DNA from: Rhipicephalus microplus
Taxonomy: Eukaryota > Arthropoda > Arachnida > Ixodida > Ixodidae
Length of the DNA: 64,000 bases
Direction of reading: 5' to 3'
NCBI RefSeq assembly: GCF_043290135.1
Contig: NC_134710.1
Span: 3,378,821 to 3,442,820, forward strand
The position numbers and the translations under genes were made by a program. Position 1 is the first letter of the stretch. Each line of letters starts with the position of its first letter. The notes beneath the pieces were generated by a model, which was not told the DNA's origin, made no database searches, and saw only the letters and a program-made list of their open reading frames with translations. Of the stretch, positions 52,165 to 61,440 are shown one piece after another.

Positions 52165-52300
52165 ACGCACACACACGAACGCACATTCATACTCACGACT
52201 ACTCACACTCATAACTAAGTTTTCTCTCACGTTCACACTCACTTCTACTCGCACTCATCAGCACTCACGCTCACTTCCATTCACTCTCAAATGAGTACGA
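52165..52300 (+). repeat. degenerate (CACTCA)n tract
   Basis: Repeated CACTCA / CTCACGTTCACACTC units over about 130 bases, perhaps within the 3' LTR of Gypsy element 2. Confidence 0.7.
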
Positions 52301-52610
52301 GTGTATCAGGAGTGAACTTGCCGAGCTATACGCGCCCGATGTTCATGCACACCGCGTCGTCGGCTCGCATCAGAAAGGAAAAAAGCGCTGGTTGCCAGTC
52401 CGATCCTCCTCGCCCGGTGGAGCTGAAGTTTTGGGGACACACTGCGCCACCTGTCGACGCAGTTTTGAGTAGCGCACAGCCCGACTCTCTTGCCCAGTTT
52501 GCTGCGCAACCATGGTAGAGATGTACGCCGAGGTGTCGGCGCGCCGCCGCCGACTGTTCTTGTACGGCCGCTAGATGAAAAAGCGCACGGTACGGATTAC
52601 CGCGTCGAGT

Positions 52611-52646
52611 CAACACCCTCTAGACTAGCCAGTCTAGAGGGTGTTG
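52611..52646. repeat. perfect 16-bp-arm hairpin
   Basis: CAACACCCTCTAGACT (52611-52626), loop AGCC, then AGTCTAGAGGGTGTTG (52631-52646). No terminator or gene context is evident; it could be a junction or regulatory hairpin. Confidence 0.85.
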
Positions 52647-52805
52647 GTCGAGTGGCTTTCAATGGGAGAGCGCGTGTCCGCCGTAATTTCAGTTGCGGCC
52701 GCTGCAGCTCGACAGCGCGGGGACAGGAGGGACGGGAAACGAGTGGCGGCGGCTCCCTCGGGGCATCAGCTGCAGCAAATTAGCTCGTCGTTGTCACAAA
52801 GGTGA

Positions 52806-53046
52806 TTGATGATTGGTATGTGGGGCTTAACGTTCCAAAACCACGATATGATTATGAGAGAGGCCGTAGTGGAGGGCTCCGGAGATTTCGACCACCTGGG
52901 GTTCTTAACGTGCACCCAAATCTGGGCACACGGGCCTACAACATTTCCGCCTCCATCGCAAATGCAGCCGCCGCAGCCGGGATTTGAACCCACGACCTGC
53001 GGGTCAGCAGCCGAGTACCTTAGCCACTAGACCACCACGGCGGGGC
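52806..53046 (-). mobile_element. tRNA-derived SINE copy 7 with 16-bp target duplication
   Basis: Inverted full-length copy from TTGATGATTGGTATGTGGGG (slightly altered tail) to CCACCACGGCGGGGC. GTTGTCACAAAGGTGA (52790-52805) and GTTGTCACAAAAGTGA (53047-53062) are 16-bp target duplications with one mismatch. Box B (GATTTGAACCC inverse) and box A are readable. Confidence 0.95.
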
Positions 53047-53062
53047 GTTGTCACAAAAGTGA

Positions 53063-53624
53063 CCCACTCAGTTGTTCTAATCAGTGTTTTTTTTTTTAAT
53101 CTCATCTATCGCAGTGATGTCATATCGCGTATTTAGTAGAGTACGTAGGCACTATCTTGAATTGAATTTTCGTGTGCGTGCCCAGCACCTGACTTTTTTT
53201 TTCCAGAACCAGCTTCTTGCTTTGAGGCTGCAAGAAAAATCTGCAATGCATGTAGCTGAATTATATGACACTGAATGCGTGACGAAGTCGTTGTTCTATT
53301 TATGAAGATGTGTTAAACTAAAGTATGGCGATTTTTGTGACGTTTATTCAGCACATTCGCGTTTCTTCAGCCACAATGCTTGACAACAAAATTTTAGGAC
53401 ACTTGGCAATATACGTTCAGTTTTTATATGAGGAAAACTATGAAAGAAACATAATTTGAATATTTTTATGTTATTCATGGAAAGTAATTCAGCTTCAAAC
53501 GCTGGATAAAAGTGATTTCTACAAACATGGTGACGCTCTCCTCGTAACTTTATTGCAGAGGCTGCGAAAGTATGGATAATTAGAAGTGTTTTTCAAATTT
53601 CTCGATAGTTCATACTAGGCAGAA

Positions 53625-53627
<3 letters not shown>
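53063..53627. other. no recognisable feature
   Basis: AT-rich, no gene recognised. Confidence 0.4.
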
Positions 53628-53674
<47 letters not shown>

Positions 53675-53952
53675 TGCAGTATAGGAAACAAAATAAAATA
53701 TTTATTTAATCCTAACAGTTTTGGCTGGCAGACCAGCTTTCTTCGGAGGATCTAAGTGAAATGGTACAAGTTCCCGTAGCAGAGGGTCACCCTCACAGTT
53801 TCAAGACCCTTCAAACTGTGAGGGTGACCCTCTGCTACGGGAACTTGTACCATTTCACTTAGATCCTCCGAAGAAGGCTGGTCTGCCAGCCAAAACTGTT
53901 AGGATTAAATAAATATTTTATTGTTTTGTTTCCTATACTGCACTATTCTCGA

Positions 53953-54031
<79 letters not shown>
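53628..54031. repeat. 270-bp hairpin flanked by (TA)n tracts
   Basis: (TA)n at 53628-53671 and 53957-54031 enclose an inverted repeat: left arm 53672-53801, 11-base loop, right arm 53813-53945. Arms match over about 130 bases with about one substitution and a small indel. No coding sequence is seen. A snap-back transposon copy, fold-back element or hairpin artefact could give this. Confidence 0.85.
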
Positions 54032-54038
<7 letters not shown>

Positions 54039-54946
54039 TGTGCATATATAACTAATATGCACTCACTCGGATATTCTTCCAGAAAAATTATCGCCTACCA
54101 AGCTGTGAAGCAATTTTCAACTGGTTTATTACGCAAATGTGTAAAGAAGTAAAAGATTTAAAAATGCCAGGATCAGCCCTATATTGAGAATAAATAAAAT
54201 ATTTTAACGCAATTTGTTCCGATTATCTGTTCACTGTTGAATGTAAGGTCGAATAAGTTGCATTATCATTAAGAACGTCGTGACGAAAATAGACAGAAAC
54301 ATTCAAAAGCGCAGGAACACAAACAGTTGTGTTCGCATTTTCCAGCATTTCGTCGCTATCTTCGTCTCACAGTTTTCATATTATTCACTTCACAACTGCT
54401 TGCTCAAGTGCCAGCACTCAAGTTACAGTCACAGCAATTTCAAAGAGGCTCGTGTTCACTGTTATGAGATCACACACATGTTAAGTATATTTCGTGGTTG
54501 TTGCATCTGATGCTGTATTGTATTGATACTATAGACGTGTTTGGAGGAAGTAAAATGTCTATCTTATTTTGTGTTAAATGAACAGTGGCAACTGCAATTG
54601 CCGAGGTTGCTTATTCTAAACGAAATGATTAAATTTGAAGCAACGTTTTCTGAAGCGACATACTCACATTTACTATAATGAATTTCGATGCATTAGGAAA
54701 GGTTAGCTCTTCCAGATCAGGTTGTGCTCTTGTAGGATCCGAGTAAAATGACCTCACAATTCTTACTTCCGCGAAACCTGATCATTGTGCAAGGCTTTAT
54801 GCATATCGGGCAAGACAATACCAAAAATTTGCAAAGGCTACAGCTATGTAAAAGCAAGATCGGTAATTACTTAACGGGCACTCGCTAGACGGATATTTAA
54901 AGATTTCACGGGCGCACACATATACACTCGCTCAATTGTATGCGAT
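54032..54946. other. no recognisable feature
   Basis: AT-rich, without gene or repeat signature. The 76-codon frame at 54280-54510 lacks motifs. Confidence 0.4.
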
Positions 54947-55839
54947 TCCGTGGGCGTTCGAGTATGAATGAGCGTTTGGATGATGTAGCGAGGGCCAGGA
55001 CTATACTTCGTCAAGTCTCAAACGAGGAACGAGGGGTCGTATTTGTTGACGCGGCTTCCTACGCCAATGGGAAAGCGTTTGTGGCAGTGGTAGTCGATGG
55101 GGCTGGCCATGTCGTCAACTCAGCGACGGTCAGGACGAAAGACCCAATCATTGCGGAACAAGTGGCCATCGCCTTAGCACTCAAGATGGATAACATTGAA
55201 GTCGTCTACAGTGATTCCATGGCAGCACTACGGGCGTTCGCCAAGGGGACGGTCTGTGAACAAACGCTGAAAATACTGCAAGGCAAGAACATAACACATC
55301 ATCTTCTGAGTTGGTTCCCAGCTCACCTTGGACAAATCAACGATTCCCCTCCCAATCACAACGAAGCAGCACACGAGGCGGCGCGAGAACTCTCCAACCG
55401 CGCCTCCCCGGGGATGCGTTCTACCGGTGAAGGGGATAACCGGGAAATTCTTACAACATATAACGAGCTCACTAAACATTTCTACCTGTCTAGAAGGATT
55501 TTCCCTCCACCTCACAAAAATCTAACCCGGCCCCAAGCACTTACATTAAGGCTTTTGCAAACGCGGATGTACCCTACTTTGAAAATGTTACACATCATGT
55601 ACCCTGACCTATACCCAAGTAATCTTTGTCCACATTGTGGGGAAATAGCTTCATTAGAACACATGCTCTGGCAGTGCACCAAATTCGCTCATTTATCGCA
55701 CATCACCTCTGCCAGATGGGAGGCAGCAATCCGCAGCTCGTCCTTGGCAGATCATCTCTGGGCTGTCCACCAAGCCCGCGAGGCGGCTGAGGAGCTTGGC
55801 ATCTCAGTCCCCACGTGGGAGCTGCCCGCAACACAGTGA
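54940..55839 (+). CDS. LINE RNase H plus Cys/His C-terminal domain (intact 299-codon frame)
   Basis: The first seven or so codons (from the ATG at 54940) lie in target-site DNA; LINE protein starts at about codon 8. The RNase H domain has VVFVDAASYANGKAFVAVVV (first catalytic D), AEQVAIALALKMDNIEVVYS (catalytic E) and D in YSDSMAALRAF, then LLSWFPAHLGQINDSPPNHN with NEAAHEAARELS in place of the usual NExADxxA (the final Asp replaced by H). Then a PPPHKNLTRPQALTLRLLQT region and SNLCPHCGEIASLEHMLWQC (C-x2-C...H...C). Any expression would have to use host promoters. It likely is translated only as part of a full-length ORF2 elsewhere. Confidence 0.8.
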   Translation: MRFRGRSSMNERLDDVARARTILRQVSNEERGVVFVDAASYANGKAFVAVVVDGAGHVVNSATVRTKDPIIAEQVAIALALKMDNIEVVYSDSMAALRAFAKGTVCEQTLKILQGKNITHHLLSWFPAHLGQINDSPPNHNEAAHEAARELSNRASPGMRSTGEGDNREILTTYNELTKHFYLSRRIFPPPHKNLTRPQALTLRLLQTRMYPTLKMLHIMYPDLYPSNLCPHCGEIASLEHMLWQCTKFAHLSHITSARWEAAIRSSSLADHLWAVHQAREAAEELGISVPTWELPATQ

Positions 55840-55880
55840 TCTGTGTTTTGGAGGACCAAATAAAAGTTTATCCAATCCAA
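54959..55880 (+). mobile_element. young 5'-truncated RNase H LINE with 12-bp target duplication
   Basis: TCCGTGGGCGTT at 54947-54958 and 55881-55892 flanks the element, showing target-primed insertion. It contains the RNase H and C-terminal region of an I-group-like LINE and ends with AATAAAAG and a TCCAATCCAA tail. Its intact frame and the near-identical copy at 49293-49643 argue that the family moved recently. Confidence 0.9.
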
Positions 55881-55892
55881 TCCGTGGGCGTT

Positions 55893-56555
55893 AGCGAAAA
55901 CTGCCCCCCCCCCCCCCCCCCCCCGGTGGCGCAGTTCGGGAACGAGACCTGTCACGCCGGTTTCGGAGCACGCGGCGGGCCATACACGTGGGCTCTGTCA
56001 TCCAGTGGCCGTGGGATTTCAATGGGAAGCGGCCGTCTGTGCTAGTGAGGCGTTTCGACGCCAGGCGCCGCAACTGGAGTATAAATGCCGCCACGTCGTC
56101 GAAGCTGCTATACGGCTCGGTTTTAGGCTCTGTTTGCATTGTTTAAAATGTAAAAGAAACTTGGAAACGAGAATCGTGAAACACTTGTTGTTTTGGACAC
56201 GTAGCTCATTTCAAAGGCATATGTCGTTGGCGACTACTTGATCGAGGCGCTCGCGCGTCGTCTGCTAGGCCGATACCAGACAGCTGATGCCAGTAATCCA
56301 CAGAAGATCGTTTTGTCGCCGTGGCGTTAGGTTTACTGAGAGTTACTTTTTGGCTAACTGAAAGTCAATTTTTGGAAAAAGCCTTTGCCAGGAGCTAATA
56401 TTAAAAGCTTGGGGGCCCAATGTTTCCCGATGCCTGCAACTCTCTAGTGGCGTAGCACTTGATGCGCAAGCATGTAGTTCATGCACTGAATAACACAAAA
56501 TGCCACTAGACTGCTTCCAGGGATATAGGTCATCATCCGTTTCCTTCGCAAAGCA
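55893..56555. other. poly-C tract, otherwise no recognisable feature
   Basis: A run of about 20 C lies at 55905-55924, followed by GC-rich DNA to about 56120 with no gene recognised. Confidence 0.5.
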
Positions 56556-57071
56556 TTATACGTGTTGCCACCGAGAAAAAGCAAGTGACGGAAAATGAGG
56601 AACTATGGCAGGTGATTTCACCATTCGAGAGCTTAATGAAATCATCGTGAAATAAACAAGAACAGCACTATATGGGACGCGATTCCAGCAATGATTGTCT
56701 ATGTTTTGAACAGGCGCTGTTAAAGTCTGAAGTTTAATGCCGACTCTCAACTTGAGCCAAGGTGACAGGCCTAAAAAATGCGACCTGTGGTCAGTTGCTT
56801 GAGCTTGTTTGGGTATTCGTGGACGGATTGTTGTAGCCTTACTATCCGGCTGCTCAACTCTGTTTCTTTCTTCTTCCCTCTGACCTCTTAATTTGGTAGC
56901 GAGCAGAGTAGAGCCGAAGGCCTGTGTGGTGCCCATGGGTTCCCATTCAGCTTCGGGGCGTAATGTTAGCGTTGCACAAGGCAGTGATCGCGAGGCAGCA
57001 TTGTTACTGATAGACTCATTTGTTGACTGTTCGGATGCAGCGCACTCCCGTTTAGTAATACTAATTGCCAC
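56556..57071 (-). CDS. unassigned 171-codon frame
   Basis: An open minus-strand frame starting ATG at 57071. Composition is mixed and charged in the middle (KLRGQREEERNRVEQPDSK) with a hydrophobic block later (SAVLVYFTMISL). I recognise no domain. A plus-strand frame (56893-57138) overlaps it. It could be chance or a decayed exon; there is no promoter, splice or polyA evidence. Low confidence as a gene. Confidence 0.15.
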   Translation of the reverse strand: MAISITKRECAASEQSTNESISNNAASRSLPCATLTLRPEAEWEPMGTTQAFGSTLLATKLRGQREEERNRVEQPDSKATTIRPRIPKQAQATDHRSHFLGLSPWLKLRVGIKLQTLTAPVQNIDNHCWNRVPYSAVLVYFTMISLSSRMVKSPAIVPHFPSLAFSRWQHV

Positions 57072-57139
57072 GTTGCCAACCGTGACGGGTAGTCTTCAGC
57101 CACCACTACTTATAATCTATAAAATACTCGGGTTATAAA

Positions 57140-58002
57140 TGACGGCTACATATTAGAGTGTAGTACAAAAATTTATTAGGAGACCAATCGCGTTGCTTAA
57201 TCACTGCAAGCACACTCTCCCCGAACAACAGCGGAAGCTGCAATTTCACAGAGCTACAGCCATACGGTGCATTAAGGTGATAGCTTTAAATACCTCACCA
57301 AAAGCGAAAATTGAACGCTGGTGGCGTCCGGCGTCTTCTCGCGTTGGCGGAGTGAACACGGGTGATGCAAGAAATCATCATTATCTAAAAACATAATCAT
57401 ATGACGTCACATATCATAAATGTTTGTGACGTATTGGAAGGTCACATAACTTGACGGCATCAACATCTTCGCTTGAATGAAAGGGGCCGATCATGAGGGC
57501 AGTGCATAACCAGCTGAGGGGCAGAAAGCTAGCTTAGTCTCCAATATTTGAGGCAGTAAGAAAACCATGTTGGGCGCAGAAATTTCCCCGAGGGAAGTAG
57601 GAAACCTTCAGGGTATTGAAGTGGAAGAAAGCGAGGATAGTTTTTGCCTTTCGGTCATCTCAGTTGAATCCATAAGGGGACCGGCGAGGTTTTTTTTTTT
57701 TTTTTTGTAACTAATGCGGAATGAAAAAAAGCAATATGATTTTTTTTTTGTCAGACGTGCAGAGTGGTACACAGCAGTAGTATATACTGAGGCATGCAAA
57801 TAATGAAGCTGCAATAGCTTCCAAAAGAAAATAAAACACGAATGCTATAAAACTCGAACGCATGTCATTGTGGTGTTAATGAACGAGAGTGATATGCAAC
57901 CGGCTGCCTTTCTCACTGCACTTGCATGAGCACAAAGGCGAAACCGAATGACAACGCATAGTCGTGCTGTAACTCAGCACAACTTGTCCCTGGAAATCGA
58001 GT
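57140..58002. other. no recognisable feature
   Basis: Includes T-runs near 57690 and 57740. No gene or repeat is recognised. Confidence 0.4.
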
Positions 58003-58420
58003 ATGAATAAAAAAAAAAAAACAGCGAAATTCCAGCAACGGTCACCAGTCCAGCCTGGAGGCCTCGGTCGTATCGGGTTCGGACAGACGACGGCACCGGG
58101 AGAAATGGAAGGGCATTGGTTAGATACAGTGAGCGAACGTGACCCATCTTGTGACTATCCCGCGACTCTGAACGCTGCAGGGCAATCTGAGGAACACTGG
58201 TCCTCGGCAGAGCATTTTGCGCTCATTTCAACGCCGGCGGCTTCTTGGGATAGCGCGAAACCTGGTCCTTATGTGACACGCTATGGACGGCAAATAAGAC
58301 CACCACAGCAATACGGCTACATTCGAAACCAGTTGTTATGTGCTGTTGCAATTCGTACTGCTTTGTTTCTTTGTTTGCATTGCAACACTTCCTTAAAAAA
58401 TAAAATGAAGGATGTAGTAG
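58003..58420 (+). pseudogene. C-terminal end of an LTR-retroelement polyprotein
   Basis: Within a 155-codon frame, KPGPYVTRYGRQIRPPQQYG (58258-58317) matches the end block of Gypsy-type integrases (TRSGRxxRPPxRY). About 85 bases on, AAATGAAGGATGTAGTAGTG (58403) could be polypurine tract and LTR start. The frame past YGYIRNQL is probably 3' UTR. No other part of the element is visible nearby. Confidence 0.5.
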
Positions 58421-58497
58421 TGTTGTCGCTATCTTCGTTCAGGCCAAGCACTAGTGTGCATGTCCTGTGACGTCACTGGTGATGAAAAGCGGCCGTT

Positions 58498-58781
58498 GAA
58501 AGGGCCAGTCAACAGGGTCCAAAACACGCAGGAAAGCTCGCGCATTTTCCCTGCGCGTCACCAACCTCTTTCCACGCGCAGTGACGTCATCTCGGTGATC
58601 GGCGACGTGATGTAGCACGCAGCTTTTCGATTGGTCTAAACCAGGTCTCAACGCACAGCAATGGAGGCAACGTCGCCGATTGCGGAGTTGACGCCACTGC
58701 GCGTGGAAAGAGGTTGGTGACGCGCAGGGAAAATGCACGAGCTTTTTCTGCGCGTTTCGGAGCCTGTTGACTGGCCCTTTG
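58498..58781. mobile_element. fold-back MITE with about 125-bp arms
   Basis: GAAAGGGCCAGTCAACAGGG at the left and AGCCTGTTGACTGGCCCTTT at the right are terminal inverted repeats. The arms continue inward with CCCTGCGCGTCACCAACCTC and its inverse, and GGCGACG and its inverse, leaving a loop of about 45 bases (58608-58665). No coding region. GTGACGTCAC (58480) and GTGACATCAC (58807) flank it more widely. Confidence 0.85.
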
Positions 58782-60958
58782 AAAAAGCACGGGGTTCGTT
58801 TAGGCAGTGACATCACAGCGGCGTCTTTTTTCAATTGCATCGTATCGCTCGGCTTAGAGCGGATACGGCCTCCTCGTCAACATGATCTCGTAAATGGTGT
58901 TTTCCCAGAATACGCATGCTTAGCACAATTGGAAGTTGACCGAGTTGGTTGGGATTGATTGTAGAAAGAGCTAGTGGACGCGCAGGGATGAACCCAAGGA
59001 ACACAATAACGAGAACTATGTTATACATATACAGGAATATCTAGCATAACGGCGTGGTTTAATTTTCTTCAACGCGATGTGTCTCTCGCGTAAAATATCA
59101 CATTGCGGTTCATGCTAATCTTACTGACACTGAATTTTTTTTTTAGGGGGGGGGGGGGGCATGTTTAGTGAGAAAGACATCAGGCAGCACGGTACCAAGT
59201 ACTGTGCAAGGGGCATCCAGCGTATCAGCAGGTATTGTTATTAAACAGATGGCTATTACTGTTTTTTGCATGCATTGTTCAACTCTGTGACTGACAGTGT
59301 TCCTTGTTTACATGGATACTGCTACCTTGACGATTGTCAATAAACAATATAGTTGAGACCTCTCAGTCACCTGGCGACAGAGTGGAAATATAGCATTGTT
59401 GCTGCCGTATGTGCGAATATTACCGTGCAACAGCAGTGATTAAACACCCATAACCTGCAGGCGCCCGCCGCAACTACCCACACCCATCACAACTCAATGC
59501 CCGCCACTAAAATAGCAGCCATTTGCCCCAACGCAATGATGATAGTTCGATGATCTCTAGGCAATGATCTCTAGGTCGGATACTTCACAACACCACTGCT
59601 ACCCTTATTTTCGTCGCACTGTTACAGGTAGTTTCCATTATCTAGATGGTAGTACAGGTGTTCTGCGATTTTCTCCAGCAACTCTAGCAGTGATGGCACT
59701 TGACGGTAAGGATACGTGGGACCGTAGAAGCGTCGCTCTCCATCCTTAGAGCTGGTCACAGAAGATTGTCTCGATCTTTGACTCGCCACAAATCGCCTCC
59801 GTGGAGAGCCGAAATCGCGGCTGAACCGTTGCTTGGTGTAGCACGGTATATGTTACACTGCTCATCTTTAAAACTCCCCTTTCCCCGGTGTAGGGGTACA
59901 TACCAGTCCTCTTAGATTGGTTAACGTTAACATCCCTGCCTTTCCTTTCCTTGCTGTTCCTTCCTTCCTTTGTACCATTCGAATAGTGGGCTGGTATAAA
60001 TAAATACCATTAGTCTGTTTCCACGACAATATGTCGCTTGTTTCTTGACCGTGAGTGGCAATGGACATTGAAAACCCAGGCAGGCAGGTACCAAATGAAG
60101 TTTTTGCAAAACTTTATGTACTGAGAAACTTCATTGAATATCACTGCAAGTGTATAGAGCTAAATAAATAGCCTAGGTAACCACAAAATAAGCCGCTTCC
60201 CTGCCAAGCTTTAAAATAGAAGATCGCCACTGCTTTCCTACCTTTCCCCATCATGACTTAACCCTACAACACTAACAATGAGCCATCACGTGAAGCTCAA
60301 AATGGATGTGATAAACGCTGTACAGATCAAATAATCAATATGAGACAAAATCTACAAACTCTGAACAAAAAACTACCAAAGCACGTAATGACGTTAGTAT
60401 ACCACACTTCCGGTCAAATTCACCGATTCTGCCTCGTAGATCGGCAGCACATAAGTGATTGCTAGCTCATATAAATTTACTCGAACCAACAATTAAATTT
60501 CACGTTTATGCTCACAATGTCACCTCTCAACAATCAATTCTCATGCGTGAAGTATCAATACTATCTACAACTTTTAACGAACATGGAGCTCACAAGTGGG
60601 TGCTTGATACTAATAGGGCCCTGAAACCCTTTTTGAACACAGTCATGAAACAATACTGACCAGCAGTCAAGGTTTCTGGTGACATGCGAGCCAAATATAG
60701 CACTTTATTAAGGAGGCGATTTACAATTTCATTTGCTATACAGTGACAAAGGGCTTTTCATCCTCTCGGCAGACCACATAGTCGGTGGGACGGACATGGC
60801 CAAATTTGTGGTCACGAAAACACTTTGAAAGCTCAATAAATAAAACAAAACATGTCTCTTCTTCAGATACATCGACTAAGTATTCTGCTGGACACTTAGT
60901 ACATGCATGCTATTTAAAACACTTTGCCTCCATCAGTCATAATTAGTTTCAACCCTTT
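58782..60958. other. no recognisable feature
   Basis: Contains a G-run (59145-59158) and a C/T-rich stretch (59930-59965). A short direct repeat GATGATCTCTAGG occurs at about 59549 and 59563. No gene is recognised. Confidence 0.4.
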
Positions 60959-60959
60959 C

Positions 60960-61440
60960 AAAGGGACACCAAAGAGAACGACTTCGTTTAAATTGACAAA
61001 CTGACCTCAGAGAAATGCTTTATTATCGTAAGCAGCCTATTAGAGGAGAAAATGAAGATTGAACTTTTGTTTTAAATTTCCCACAGGAATCTCCACTCTT
61101 GACAACAAAAATTTTAAAATGTACTTTACGTATTTTCCCAACATTGGTTCAACAAAATTTTCTGCAACTTCATAGGCTAGGTCCCTGGCACCCACAGATG
61201 GCAATGTACTTAATTTTCGTCGATTAGAAGCTACGGAGGACCCAGTAGATGCCTTTAAAATCTATCACATCACTGTGTTTGGTTAAGGAATCTCGAGGTG
61301 GCTCTCCAGTCGCATTTTTTTTCCATGCGTTTTTTTGCTTACCAAGCGTCGTGCGTGAAAAGAATAGTGTTTTGGGGATTGTGAAATTGTTGTACCTTAT
61401 TAATATGTGGAAAGTTATTTTGCTCTTTAGTGTCCCTTTA
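60960..61440 (+). mobile_element. MITE, family with AAAGGGACAC-type ends, copy b
   Basis: AAAGGGACACCAAAGAGAAC at the left and CTCTTTAGTGTCCCTTTA at the right form terminal inverted repeats of about 20 bases. The internal block TTAGAGGAGAAAATGAAGAT is the inverse of one in 34336-34790. Size about 480 bp. No transposase. It lies in otherwise unannotated DNA. Confidence 0.75.
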
